64,000 bases of DNA, taken from CAZQXD01 sp964597315 (GTDB lineage: Bacteria; Pseudomonadota; Gammaproteobacteria; Competibacterales; Competibacteraceae). A program made the position numbers and the translations under genes. This document shows, in pieces, positions 1 to 7,961 of this stretch; the first letter of the stretch is position 1, and every line of letters starts with the position of its first letter. A model generated the notes under the pieces. That model was not told where the DNA came from and did no database searches. It saw nothing but the letters and a program-made list of their open reading frames with translations. The stretch is taken from NCBI GenBank assembly GCA_964597315.1, contig CAZQXD010000016.1, positions 1 through 64,000 of the forward strand. Reading direction: 5' to 3'.

Positions 1-70
1 CCGTCAGGCCCTGCTTCTCGCCGATGCCGCCCTGGAGTCCTATCGAATCGGCAAGTCGGTCAAAGTATAG
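1..70 (+). CDS. C-terminal fragment of a Gfo/Idh/MocA-family dehydrogenase (partial)
   Basis: The frame starting at base 2 is open from the window edge and stops at 68-70. Its last 22 residues (RQALLLADAALESYRIGKSV, then KV) match the usual C-terminus of Gfo/Idh/MocA NAD(P)-dependent sugar or inositol dehydrogenases, which end in a helix of the type ALxLAxAAxxSxxxGxxVxV. Only the tail is present, so substrate is unknown. An RpiR-type regulator follows on the same strand, which fits a sugar or inositol catabolic locus (inference). Confidence 0.6.
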   Translation, partial: RQALLLADAALESYRIGKSVKV

Positions 71-290
71 GTCCGGTTGTTCCCTGGGATTCCTGCGGCG
101 TATGGCGTCAAGAAGTTCTTGAGTGGGTACCAGCCGATGACGTGCGTGGCCGGATGTTTCGTCACCGTACAGGGAAACGAAATATCCGGCGCGAATTTGA
201 AAAATATTCCAAGTGGTGTATGTTGATGTCCGAAAATGAATAGGATTGAAAAAACAAGTACGCCGTCATTCAACGGGCCGTAAACGTTTT

Positions 291-1166
291 ATGATGATGA
301 TCGCAGCTCCCCGAGATCCGGATGACCTTCGTGAAGCAATCTCTCAGCACTATCCAGATCTCAGCAAACGCCTCCGGCAGATTGCTCATTTTGCCCTGGA
401 GCACCCTAACGACATGGCGCTGGAGACCATCGCGGTCATCGCCGAGAGGGCCGGGGTGCAGCCTTCGGCCGTGATCCGCTTCGCCAAGTCCTTCGGCTAT
501 AAGGGCTTCAGTGACATGCAACGGGTGTTCCAGGCCCGGCTGATGGAACGCGCCCCCAGTTACAGCGAGCGCCTGCGCCTGTTTCGCAAAGAACACCCGG
601 ACCAGCGGCAACGCACGCCGTATACCGTGCTGCGGGAGTTCGCCACGGCCAGCATCCTGGCGCTGGAACACCTGCAGGAACAGGAACTGGAGCAGCGTCT
701 GGAACAGGCTGTGGAACTGCTGGCGGGGGCCAGGGAGATCCATCTGATGGGACAGCGTCGCTCCTTCTCGGTGGTGTCGTATCTGGCCTATGCCCTCAGC
801 CACGTGGACCGCTACGCGCACCTGCTGGACGGGGTCGGCGGCATGCTGAACGAGCAGGTCGGCGGCCTGGACGGGGCCGACGTGCTGGTGGCGGTGAGCT
901 ACCCCCCCTACGCGCCGGAAACCGCCGAGGTGACAGCCCGTGCGGCGGAACGGGGGGCCGCGATCATCGCCATCACCGACAGTCCGGTCAGCCCAATCGC
1001 CACCCAGGCCACCGTCTGCTTCGAGATCAATGACTCCGAAGTGTACGGTTTCCGTTCCCTGACCGCCTCCCTGTGCCTGGCCCAGACCCTGGCCATGGGT
1101 CTGGGGCTGTTGCTGAACGGTACGGGGGAGGCGGCATCGCGCCTCCCTGAAGGTGGCGCCGGTTAG
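291..1166 (+). CDS. RpiR/MurR-family transcriptional regulator (HTH + SIS)
   Basis: A 291-residue protein, the usual size for RpiR regulators. Residues 1-80 form the HTH_6 DNA-binding domain (SKRLRQIAHFALEHPNDMAL, then AGVQPSAVIRFAKSFGYKGF). Residues ~110-265 form a SIS phosphosugar-binding domain (EIHLMGQRRSFSV; VLVAVSYPPYAPET). Such proteins sense a sugar phosphate and control sugar or inositol catabolic genes, so the dehydrogenase fragment just upstream is a plausible target. I chose ATG 291. A TTG at 246 would add 15 basic residues unlike the family and has no properly spaced ribosome site. Upstream bases 71-290 hold no gene. The ligand cannot be read from sequence. Confidence 0.85.
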   Translation: MMMIAAPRDPDDLREAISQHYPDLSKRLRQIAHFALEHPNDMALETIAVIAERAGVQPSAVIRFAKSFGYKGFSDMQRVFQARLMERAPSYSERLRLFRKEHPDQRQRTPYTVLREFATASILALEHLQEQELEQRLEQAVELLAGAREIHLMGQRRSFSVVSYLAYALSHVDRYAHLLDGVGGMLNEQVGGLDGADVLVAVSYPPYAPETAEVTARAAERGAAIIAITDSPVSPIATQATVCFEINDSEVYGFRSLTASLCLAQTLAMGLGLLLNGTGEAASRLPEGGAG

Positions 1167-1338
1167 GCGTTGCCGTGAATGGTGTCCCGTGTACCCCGAG
1201 GCTGCCGGAACGAGCCGGGGGTCGGCCACCGGGGCTAGGACACAACAAGCGCACGCCCTGCTCCACCGTCACCCGCCTAAGCTCCCCAAAGCCGCTACCG
1301 CTCGCTGGAGGCGCTGCGGGAAGGCCGCCGCAGCGGCG

Positions 1339-1370
1339 ATTCCCTTCCCTTCTTCAGGGAGGGAATTTTC
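1339..1370 (+). terminator. Intrinsic terminator between the RpiR gene and the antiporter gene
   Basis: Arms 1339-1350 and 1356-1366 pair (ATTCCCT(T)CCCT with AGGGAGGGAAT, one bulged T) around a 5-base loop, followed by TTTC on the plus strand. It lies between convergent genes and is oriented to end plus-strand transcription. Confidence 0.55.
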
Positions 1371-1389
1371 TTCGCCAGTTACCGTTGCC

Positions 1390-3111
1390 TTAAAACTTCG
1401 GTATCAGACGCATGCCCACCTTGCGGATACGGCTCCCCTGCATCTCGCGCACGACAAATTCAATGCTGCCCACTTTCAGTCGATCCCCGACCACTGGTTT
1501 ATTGAAGGTCCGGGACAGGCAGTCTTCCAGGGTGCCAATCATGAGATCAGGCTCCATCTCAAGACCATAGAAGCGCACTACTTCGGCCATACTGGCCTGC
1601 CCATCCAGCACCAGGTCGCCGAAGAAGTGATGGGGTTCCAGACGCATGGGCAGGGCCACTGACGCAAACAGCCGATCCAGGGCGGGAATGTCCTCACTCT
1701 GGGCGATTAGATAGACATAGTCCCCCTCCAGAAAAGCATCCACCTGATGGGTATCAAGCAGTTCCTCGGCCCGCACGATCGCCGCCAGGCTGGCTGCCCT
1801 GGGCAAGGGCAGGCGAGTCAGGGGGTGATGAATAGCCGGGTTACCCGCCGCCAGCCGATAGGCTACCAGTTCGTAGCTGTGCTGGCCCGGCAGGTCCAGT
1901 TCCACCCGGTGCATGGCGCCAGGACCGGGAGGCACTTCCAGTTTCAGCCAGCGGGCCGCTGGAGCCACGGTCCAGCCCTGGAGGATCAAGGAGACCAGGA
2001 CCACGAAAAAAACCACGTTGAAGAACAACGGCGCGTTGTCCAGCCCCGCCAGCAGAGGGAACAAGGCCAGGACAATGGGCACCGCCCCTCGCAGTCCCAC
2101 CCAGGAGATGAACAACCGCTCCCGCCAGGGGAAGCGAAAGGGCAGCAGGCATACTCCCACCGCCAGTGGCCGGGCCAGGACGATCAGCACCAGGGCGATC
2201 AGCAGACTGTAGGGGGTCACCGGGATCAGGTTGGAGGGGGTGACTAGCAGTCCCAGAATCAAGAACATGCTGATCTGGCTCAGCCAGGCCAGGCCGTCGT
2301 GGAAGCGGTGGATGTTCTGTTTGCCTTGTAGAGGACGGTTACCCATCACTAGCCCCGCCAGATAGACCGCTAGATAGCCGCTGCCACCCGCCACGGCCGT
2401 GGCGCCGAAGATCAGCAGCACTCCGGAGAAAGCCAGCAGCGGATACAAACCAACCGCCAGGGTCAGCCGATTGATGAGTCCCCCCAACGCCCAGCCGCCC
2501 AGCAGGCCCATCACCGTACCCACCCCCATCTGCTGGGCGAACAGCCAGGCCACATCCCAACTCAATTCACCGGTGCCGGGGGCCAGTAGGCCCACCAGCG
2601 TGAGGGTGAGGAAAATCGCCATCGGATCATTGATGCCAGATTCGATCTGCAAGGTCGCATCCACCCGCTGCTTCAGTTGCAGTCCCCGGCTGTGCAGCAC
2701 CGAGAAAACGGCGGCGGCATCGGTGGAGCCGACGATTGCGCCGATGAGCAGCCCTTCGGTCCAGTTGATCGGCAGCAGCCAAACGGCCATCAGTCCGGTG
2801 ACAGCAGCGGTGATGGCCACCCCAAGGGTGGCCAGCCACAGGGCCGGCCACAGCCCGACCCGGAAGGTGCTGATGCGGGTACACAGTCCGCCATTGAACA
2901 GAATCACCGCCAGGGCCAGGGTGCCGACAAAGTAGGCCGCCTCGACGTTCTCAAAATGAATTCGACCCGGCCCATCTTCACCGGCCAACATCCCCAGCCC
3001 CAGAAAGGCCAGCAGCAGGGGCATGCCCAAGCGGGTAGTGATCACACTGATCAGGACGCTGACCGAAAACAGCAGGCCCGCCAGCATAATGATGTTGTTA
3101 GTCATTTCCAT
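1390..3111 (-). CDS. cvrA: K+(Na+)/H+ antiporter, CvrA/NhaP2 type
   Basis: 573 residues, close to E. coli CvrA (YcgO). Residues 1-~395 are a CPA1-type antiporter membrane domain with about 12 hydrophobic segments and the conserved motifs STDAAAVFSVL (~126) and ESGINDPMAIF (~150), which hold the ion-translocating Asp residues. Residues ~400-480 resemble a TrkA_C domain, and ~490-573 the CorC/HlyC-type C-terminal domain found in this subfamily, which regulates activity in the cytoplasm. It exchanges protons for K+ or Na+ across the inner membrane. It is monocistronic and convergent with the RpiR gene. Start at ATG 3111; an internal ATG two codons later has no better ribosome site. Confidence 0.9.
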   Translation of the reverse strand: MEMTNNIIMLAGLLFSVSVLISVITTRLGMPLLLAFLGLGMLAGEDGPGRIHFENVEAAYFVGTLALAVILFNGGLCTRISTFRVGLWPALWLATLGVAITAAVTGLMAVWLLPINWTEGLLIGAIVGSTDAAAVFSVLHSRGLQLKQRVDATLQIESGINDPMAIFLTLTLVGLLAPGTGELSWDVAWLFAQQMGVGTVMGLLGGWALGGLINRLTLAVGLYPLLAFSGVLLIFGATAVAGGSGYLAVYLAGLVMGNRPLQGKQNIHRFHDGLAWLSQISMFLILGLLVTPSNLIPVTPYSLLIALVLIVLARPLAVGVCLLPFRFPWRERLFISWVGLRGAVPIVLALFPLLAGLDNAPLFFNVVFFVVLVSLILQGWTVAPAARWLKLEVPPGPGAMHRVELDLPGQHSYELVAYRLAAGNPAIHHPLTRLPLPRAASLAAIVRAEELLDTHQVDAFLEGDYVYLIAQSEDIPALDRLFASVALPMRLEPHHFFGDLVLDGQASMAEVVRFYGLEMEPDLMIGTLEDCLSRTFNKPVVGDRLKVGSIEFVVREMQGSRIRKVGMRLIPKF

Positions 3112-3358
3112 CGCTTTTCAACGCCCCTTTGCTAAAGTCCGCGAATGCCTATTGAACCGCTCCCTCTGCTGATGCGGCAGAATGACATAGCCAAGCAACC
3201 CACATCTGGTTCACGGCGAGCCAGACAGGAGGCGGATTAGAACTTCCGGGTATAACGGTGAATCACCTACAAAAGCTCGTTAGCCCACACTGGGAGGACT
3301 GACGATCCAGCAAGGCCGACGTTACAATGTATTTGAAATTCCCAAGAAAGGATGAGCC

Positions 3359-4057
3359 ATGTCCCGTGACAAATCTGTTTCGATCATTGTTTTCGATGTG
3401 AATGAGACGCTTCTGGATATCACCACTCTCGAACCGCTGTTTGAGCGCGTCTTCGGCGACCGGGCCGTTTTGAGAGAGTGGTTCGCGCAACTGATCCTTT
3501 ACTCTCAAACTATGACCCTTTCCGGTCTTTATACGCCGTTTGGTGAATTGGGCGTGGGAAGCCTGCATATGCTCTCCACAATTCATGGCGTAACCGTCAC
3601 CGATCGCGACGCCGACGAGCTAAAAAAGCGGATGAATACCATGCCGGCCCACCCCGACGTTGTCCCGGCGCTCACCCGGCTGCGCGATGCGGGTTTTCGG
3701 CTGGTGACGCTGACCAATTCGGCGAGCGCATCATCGCCTACGCCCCTGGAACGGGCTGGGATTAGCGGATTTTTTGAACGCGCCTTTAGTGTCGAGGCAG
3801 TTCGAAAGTTCAAGCCGGCCCCGGAAACCTATCAATTGGTGGCGGACGAGTTGGGCGTCGAGGCATCGCGCCTGTGTCTCGTCGCCTGTCATCTCTGGGA
3901 TACGATTGGCGCCCAGGCCGCTGGCTGGCGTGGCGCGCTCATTACCCGACCCCATAACGCCATGCTGCCCGCGCCTGAGGTGTTGGTCCCGGACTTGAGC
4001 GCATCGGAACTGACCGACCTCGCCGAGCAGATCGTGCTGCGCTGGCAGACAGTCTGA
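3359..4057 (+). CDS. Haloacid dehalogenase, type II
   Basis: 232 residues, HAD superfamily, L-2-haloacid dehalogenase type. The nucleophile Asp is in VFDVNETLLD (motif I, residues ~12-21). Motif II is LVTLTNSASAS, with a Lys in AVRKFKPAPETY (motif III) and VACHLWDTIGAQAAGW as the type II signature of motif IV. The family hydrolyses small 2-haloalkanoic acids, although many members have other substrates. A clear ribosome site (AAGGA, 7-8 bases upstream) supports ATG 3359. The 247 bases upstream (3112-3358) hold no gene and act as the shared upstream region with cvrA. It appears monocistronic. Confidence 0.85.
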   Translation: MSRDKSVSIIVFDVNETLLDITTLEPLFERVFGDRAVLREWFAQLILYSQTMTLSGLYTPFGELGVGSLHMLSTIHGVTVTDRDADELKKRMNTMPAHPDVVPALTRLRDAGFRLVTLTNSASASSPTPLERAGISGFFERAFSVEAVRKFKPAPETYQLVADELGVEASRLCLVACHLWDTIGAQAAGWRGALITRPHNAMLPAPEVLVPDLSASELTDLAEQIVLRWQTV

Positions 4058-4071
4058 TGCGCCAAACCCCG

Positions 4072-4653
4072 TCAGTGACCGCTCAGCCCCGGCGCCCAAG
4101 CGCTCAAGACTTCGGCTCCCCGCAACAAGCTGTCGAGCAGCTGACGGGTGCGTTGGGCGTTTTCGGAGTCGTCGTATAGCCAATTTATGAAGGTGACGAG
4201 ATACAAGCTGGTGAGCACTGACTCCTCCACCGCCCGCTGCACAAACTTAGCGTCCCGGTGGGCGGCCTCCCGGAACCACTGCACGGTGCGACTAACCCGC
4301 AGCAGGCCAGGAATCTGGACATGCAGATGGCCGGGTTCACATTTGTTGAGGATGATTTGTCGGGTCACCTGCCGATGTGGCGCCAGGGCATCCAACCAAG
4401 CCATGATCGAGCGATGCAGGCGTTCTCTGGGTGTGAGCGTCAGATAATCGGGCCGGGCGGCATCCTCTAGCATAGCCCGGTCGGCCCGGTCGAACCAGGC
4501 GTCGGCCAGTTCCTCTTTTTCCCGGAACTGGTGGCGGATATCCTCCAGGCTGAGTCCGGCGGCCATGGCCACGTCAAACAAACGCACCGCCTCCCAACCT
4601 CGGGTATCGGCCAGTTCCAGGGCGGCATCCAGAATTTGCTCCCGGGGGGTCAT
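4072..4653 (-). CDS. TetR-family transcriptional regulator
   Basis: 193 residues. The N-terminal TetR HTH is clear (REQILDAALELADTRGWEAV; VAMAAGLSLEDIRHQFREKE), followed by a helical ligand-binding domain of unknown specificity. It is the last gene of a four-gene minus-strand operon. Its ATG at 4653 overlaps the stop of the Nudix gene as ATGA, which implies translational coupling. An upstream in-frame ATG at 4671 would add six residues and is less likely. It may regulate its own operon (inference). It is convergent with the dehalogenase gene, 14 bases away. Confidence 0.85.
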   Translation of the reverse strand: MTPREQILDAALELADTRGWEAVRLFDVAMAAGLSLEDIRHQFREKEELADAWFDRADRAMLEDAARPDYLTLTPRERLHRSIMAWLDALAPHRQVTRQIILNKCEPGHLHVQIPGLLRVSRTVQWFREAAHRDAKFVQRAVEESVLTSLYLVTFINWLYDDSENAQRTRQLLDSLLRGAEVLSAWAPGLSGH

Positions 4654-5216
4654 GGCTGGGGTTCCCGCCAATCCGCCGGTCCCAGGTCGCCGGTATGCAC
4701 CAGGAAGCGCCCGGCGCGGCGATCGGCGAAATAATGGGTTAGGGTCTCCCGCACCGTGGCAAATGCCAGTTGCTCCCAGGGTATCTCGGTCTCGGCAAAC
4801 AAGGCGACCTCCAAACTTTCGGCGCCCGAGGCGTAATCCGGGTCCAGCAGTCGGCCCCGGTACATGACATGCACCTGGCTGATATGAGGCAGGTTGTAAA
4901 GGGCGTAGATCGCCAGCAGTTCAACCCGGGCATTGGCCTCTTCCAGGGTCTCCCGCAAGGCCCCCTGGGCGGTGGTTTCGTGATTTTCCATGAAACCGGC
5001 GGGTAGGGTCCAGAATCCCCGGCGCGGCTCAATGGCCCGGCGGCAAAGCAAGATCCGCCCCTCCCACTCGGCCACGCAGCCGGTGACCAGGCGTGGGTTT
5101 TGGTAGTGGATGTGGCCGCACTGATTGCAGACATAGCGCTTACGGTTATCCCCCTCGGGGATTATATAACCCAAAGGCCCGCCGCACTGATTGCAAAAGT
5201 TCATGGCCTGGTTCAA
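4650..5216 (-). CDS. Nudix hydrolase with N-terminal zinc ribbon
   Basis: 188 residues. The N-terminus has four Cys in two knuckles (CNQCGGPL at ~8; CNQCGHIHYQNP at ~30), a zinc ribbon like that of NudC-type NADH pyrophosphatases. A Nudix domain follows with a complete Nudix box, G-x5-E-x7-REUxEE (GFMENHE, then ALRETLEEANA, ~75-100), so it should hydrolyse a nucleoside diphosphate linked to another group. It lacks the large N-terminal domain of true NudC, so the substrate is open. The start overlaps the stop of the esterase gene (ATGA), and the gene ends in an ATGA overlap with the TetR gene. Confidence 0.9.
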   Translation of the reverse strand: MNQAMNFCNQCGGPLGYIIPEGDNRKRYVCNQCGHIHYQNPRLVTGCVAEWEGRILLCRRAIEPRRGFWTLPAGFMENHETTAQGALRETLEEANARVELLAIYALYNLPHISQVHVMYRGRLLDPDYASGAESLEVALFAETEIPWEQLAFATVRETLTHYFADRRAGRFLVHTGDLGPADWREPQP

Positions 5217-6058
5217 TGCTCCTTAATAAAGCCGACGGCATCCTCCAGGATTGGCGCCCAGTGGCGTAAAGGCGCCGCCAGAGCGCCCACGATACCCGCA
5301 TGCCCCAGATCAGGATACAACTTCACCCTGGCCTCACCGCCCAGATCCCGGATTTTTTGGGCCAGCCGCAGGCTGTTGCCTGGATCGACCGTGGTATCGT
5401 CCCGCCCCGTTAGCAGCAGGGCTGGAGGGTCGGTGGCGTCGGCGAAATTAATCGGCTGACTCTTTGCTAAATTACCACCCTCGTCCTTATCGACTGAGGC
5501 GCTGAAAATCTGTTTCAAATCGTCGCTGGTCAGGGGTAGGAAATCATAAGGTCCAGCCAGCCCTATCAGGCCGCGCACCGCGTCGTGTTCCAAATATCGA
5601 GGGTCCAGGGCCAGCAGGGCGGCGATATGGGCGCCGGCGGAATGGCCCATCAGATAGACCTGATCCGGGTCGCCCCCATATTCGGCGATGTGGGTTTTGA
5701 CCCATTTCACCGCCTGAGCGCCGTCCTCCACGAAACCAGGGAAACGCACCTGGGGATACAAGCGATAATCAGGAACCACCGTCACCAGCCCCTGGGACAC
5801 CAGAGCCTGGGCCGCGAACAGATAATCCTCCCGAGAGCCGAACTGCCAACGACCGCCGTAAAAGAACACCACCACTTTGGCGGGCCTATCAAGCCCATGG
5901 GGCACATAGATATCCAAGTGTTGGCGGGGGTCGTCTCCATAGGTCAGGCCACGGGTTATCCCATATCCATCGGTGGGGATCACCGCGTTTAAAAACGGCA
6001 GGGGCGAGCAACCCGCCACCCCCACCAGTAATAAACCCAGCAGTCCTCGCCGTCTCAT
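5213..6058 (-). CDS. Lipoprotein alpha/beta-hydrolase (carboxylesterase, BD-FAE-like)
   Basis: 281 residues. The N-terminus MRRRGLLGLLLVGVAGCS is a type II signal with lipobox VAGC, so the enzyme is probably lipid-anchored in the envelope. Catalytic features are YGGRW (HGG-like oxyanion motif), nucleophile Ser in GHSAG, Asp in GRDDTTVD and His in DLGHAG. The fold is that of the hormone-sensitive-lipase/BD-FAE esterase group. The natural ester substrate is unknown. ATG 6058 overlaps the stop of the DUF4389 gene (TGATG). A longer reading from 6109 would bury the signal peptide and is rejected. It is the second gene of the operon 6369-4072. Confidence 0.85.
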   Translation of the reverse strand: MRRRGLLGLLLVGVAGCSPLPFLNAVIPTDGYGITRGLTYGDDPRQHLDIYVPHGLDRPAKVVVFFYGGRWQFGSREDYLFAAQALVSQGLVTVVPDYRLYPQVRFPGFVEDGAQAVKWVKTHIAEYGGDPDQVYLMGHSAGAHIAALLALDPRYLEHDAVRGLIGLAGPYDFLPLTSDDLKQIFSASVDKDEGGNLAKSQPINFADATDPPALLLTGRDDTTVDPGNSLRLAQKIRDLGGEARVKLYPDLGHAGIVGALAAPLRHWAPILEDAVGFIKEH

Positions 6059-6369
6059 CAATGACGATTCAGCAGCCGCTGCTCGGGGCCTTGGGCGGGG
6101 TCCGGCCACTGGGCGAAGGGAAAGGGCATCTCCTCGCTGTTAAAGGTCAGAAATCGCCAGATTTGATAAACGAATACACTTAGACTGCGCCCGAAGGCCA
6201 GTAACTGGACATTGGTTTTGCCAGTAATCAACTTGGTCAAGAACTGGAACACCACCACTGCCAGCATCACGATTTCAGCAACCTGGTAAATAAGGGCGAA
6301 CAGCACCATATACAAACCGCGCAGCCAGGTGCCGCGCTCGGCGACATTACGTTTTAGAGCTTCGTCCAC
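6058..6369 (-). CDS. DUF4389 family membrane protein
   Basis: 103 residues from a GTG start. A textbook ribosome site, AGGAGG at 6376-6381, lies six bases before GTG 6369, which decides the start; an ATG at 6429 has no such support. Two hydrophobic segments (~15-42 and a weaker one ~55-75) precede the conserved tail LTFNSEEMPFPFAQWP, the hallmark of DUF4389. Function is unknown. In many gammaproteobacteria it is a small inner-membrane protein. It heads the operon with the esterase, Nudix and TetR genes. Confidence 0.8.
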   Translation of the reverse strand: MDEALKRNVAERGTWLRGLYMVLFALIYQVAEIVMLAVVVFQFLTKLITGKTNVQLLAFGRSLSVFVYQIWRFLTFNSEEMPFPFAQWPDPAQGPEQRLLNRH

Positions 6370-6534
6370 GGAGGGCCTCCTAAAAGTGTGACATGCCGTC
6401 AGGCACTCATTCTCATGTGGGGCCAACATTGGGGGTTTTCAATACGTCGGATGATAAACTGGACCGGGTGACCGGTGGAACGGGGACCACGGTCACATTG
6501 TCAGTATTATCACCAGTAGCGCCATGGAGCCGTG

Positions 6535-7239
6535 ATGAGCGACGACAAACTGCCCGCCCGATCTACCGCCACCCAGGTTGCTGAATTTCTTGGTCAGGTC
6601 GCCCGCATGCCCGTCCGGCGGGATGGTCAGGGACGGCTGATTTTTGCCCTGGACGCCACCGCCAGCCGTCAGCCCACCTGGGACCGGGCCTGCCGTTTGC
6701 AGGGGGAAATGTTTGTGGAGACCACCCGGCTGGGCGGCCTGTCGGTACAACTGGCCTGGTATCGGGGCTTTGGGGAGTTTCATGCGGGCCGCTGGGTCAA
6801 CCGCGCCGACGATCTGCTGGGACAAATGAATCGGGTCTTTTGCGTGGGCGGCGCCACCCAGATCGAACGGGTGCTGCGCCATGCGGTCCAGGAGACCCGA
6901 GAGCAGCGTATCAACGCCCTGGTATTCGTGGGCGACTGTCTGGAAGAAGACCCCGGTTTTCTGTACGACCTGGCGGGTGAACTGGGCTTGTTGGGAACGC
7001 CGATATTCGTGTTCCATGAAGGGGGCGACCCGGAAGTGGGCGCGGTATTCAAACGCATTGCCAGGTTGAGCCACGGCGCCTACAGCCCCTTCGATGCCGA
7101 CAGCGCTCAGCAGTTGCGGGACTTGCTCAACGCCGTGGCGGTGTATGCTGCTGGCGGCCGATTGGCTTTGGAAGATCTGGGCCGCCGCGCCGGAGGGGCC
7201 GCCCTGCGGCTCACCCACCAACTCAAGAGCGGGGCTTAA
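6535..7239 (+). CDS. VWA-like domain protein
   Basis: 234 residues, predicted soluble. An LIFALDATASR motif near residue 35 resembles the DxTxS part of a VWA metal-ion-dependent adhesion site, followed by a Rossmann-like pattern (INALVFVGDCLEED; LGTPIFVFHEGGD) typical of VWA folds. No signal peptide is visible, so a cytoplasmic role is likely. The start is ATG 6535, five bases after GGAG; the GTG one codon earlier is too close. It is two bases upstream of the membrane J-domain gene, so the two are probably cotranscribed and act together. The function is not known to me. Confidence 0.7.
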   Translation: MSDDKLPARSTATQVAEFLGQVARMPVRRDGQGRLIFALDATASRQPTWDRACRLQGEMFVETTRLGGLSVQLAWYRGFGEFHAGRWVNRADDLLGQMNRVFCVGGATQIERVLRHAVQETREQRINALVFVGDCLEEDPGFLYDLAGELGLLGTPIFVFHEGGDPEVGAVFKRIARLSHGAYSPFDADSAQQLRDLLNAVAVYAAGGRLALEDLGRRAGGAALRLTHQLKSGA

Positions 7240-7241
7240 TC

Positions 7242-7961
7242 ATGCAATTTGCGCTGTTGATGCTGGGGGGAGTACTGGCCGGTCTGTATTTTTATGAGCG
7301 CTGGTCAGTCAGGGCGACACCCGCCCAGCGCGCCAGGACCGTGCGCAAGCTGGCGCTCATGGTGGTGGGCGGCGCCCTGCTGATCCTGGTGCTGCGAACC
7401 GCCCCGGCGTTGCTGCTGCCGCTGTTGCCCCTACTGGTGCCTATTCTGTTGCGCGGCGGCGTCGGCGGTCGTTGGCGGTTCCACGGCGCCGGTGGTTTTG
7501 ATGGCCTACACCGCAAGCCACGCCCTGGCGCCACATCCGAAGTGGTGACCCGCTTTTTTCGCATGTCCCTGGACCACGCCAGTGGCGCCATGACTGGCAC
7601 GGTGCTGGAGGGGCCCTATCAAGGCAGGTCCCTAAGCGATCTAAATCTGGAGCAGCTATTGAACTTATGGCGATCCTGTCAAGTGGACACCCAGTCGGCG
7701 GCGGTGCTGGAGGCCTACCTGGAGCGCACCCAGAACGCAGACTGGCGGCAACAGGCGGCGAGCGGCGAACGCGATGGTGGACACTCGGCCATGGACCGTC
7801 AGGAAGCCTACGCCATATTGGGTTTGGCTCCGGGCGCTAGCCCCGAAGAAATCAAAACCGCCCACCGTCGGTTGATGCAGAAGTTGCACCCGGATCATGG
7901 AGGCTCCGACTGGCTGGCGGCGCGGATCAATCAGGCCAAGGATCTGCTCTTGGGGGAGTGA
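7242..7961 (+). CDS. Membrane-anchored J-domain (DnaJ-like) protein
   Basis: 239 residues. N-terminal hydrophobic segments (~1-18 and ~35-70) anchor it in the inner membrane. A Gly-rich linker follows, then a C-terminal J domain from ~183 (AYAILGLAPGASPEEIKTAH) with the essential HPD tripeptide (KLHPDHGG). The C-terminal J domain facing the cytoplasm resembles TIM14/DjlA-type co-chaperones that recruit DnaK to a membrane site. It is coupled to the VWA-like gene. The 3' end overlaps the convergent histidine kinase gene by 35 bases. Confidence 0.85.
   Translation: MQFALLMLGGVLAGLYFYERWSVRATPAQRARTVRKLALMVVGGALLILVLRTAPALLLPLLPLLVPILLRGGVGGRWRFHGAGGFDGLHRKPRPGATSEVVTRFFRMSLDHASGAMTGTVLEGPYQGRSLSDLNLEQLLNLWRSCQVDTQSAAVLEAYLERTQNADWRQQAASGERDGGHSAMDRQEAYAILGLAPGASPEEIKTAHRRLMQKLHPDHGGSDWLAARINQAKDLLLGE

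Noticed and set aside
270..1229. A 319-codon antisense frame across the RpiR gene
   Set aside because: Low-complexity composition and no domain; the plus-strand RpiR protein is clear.
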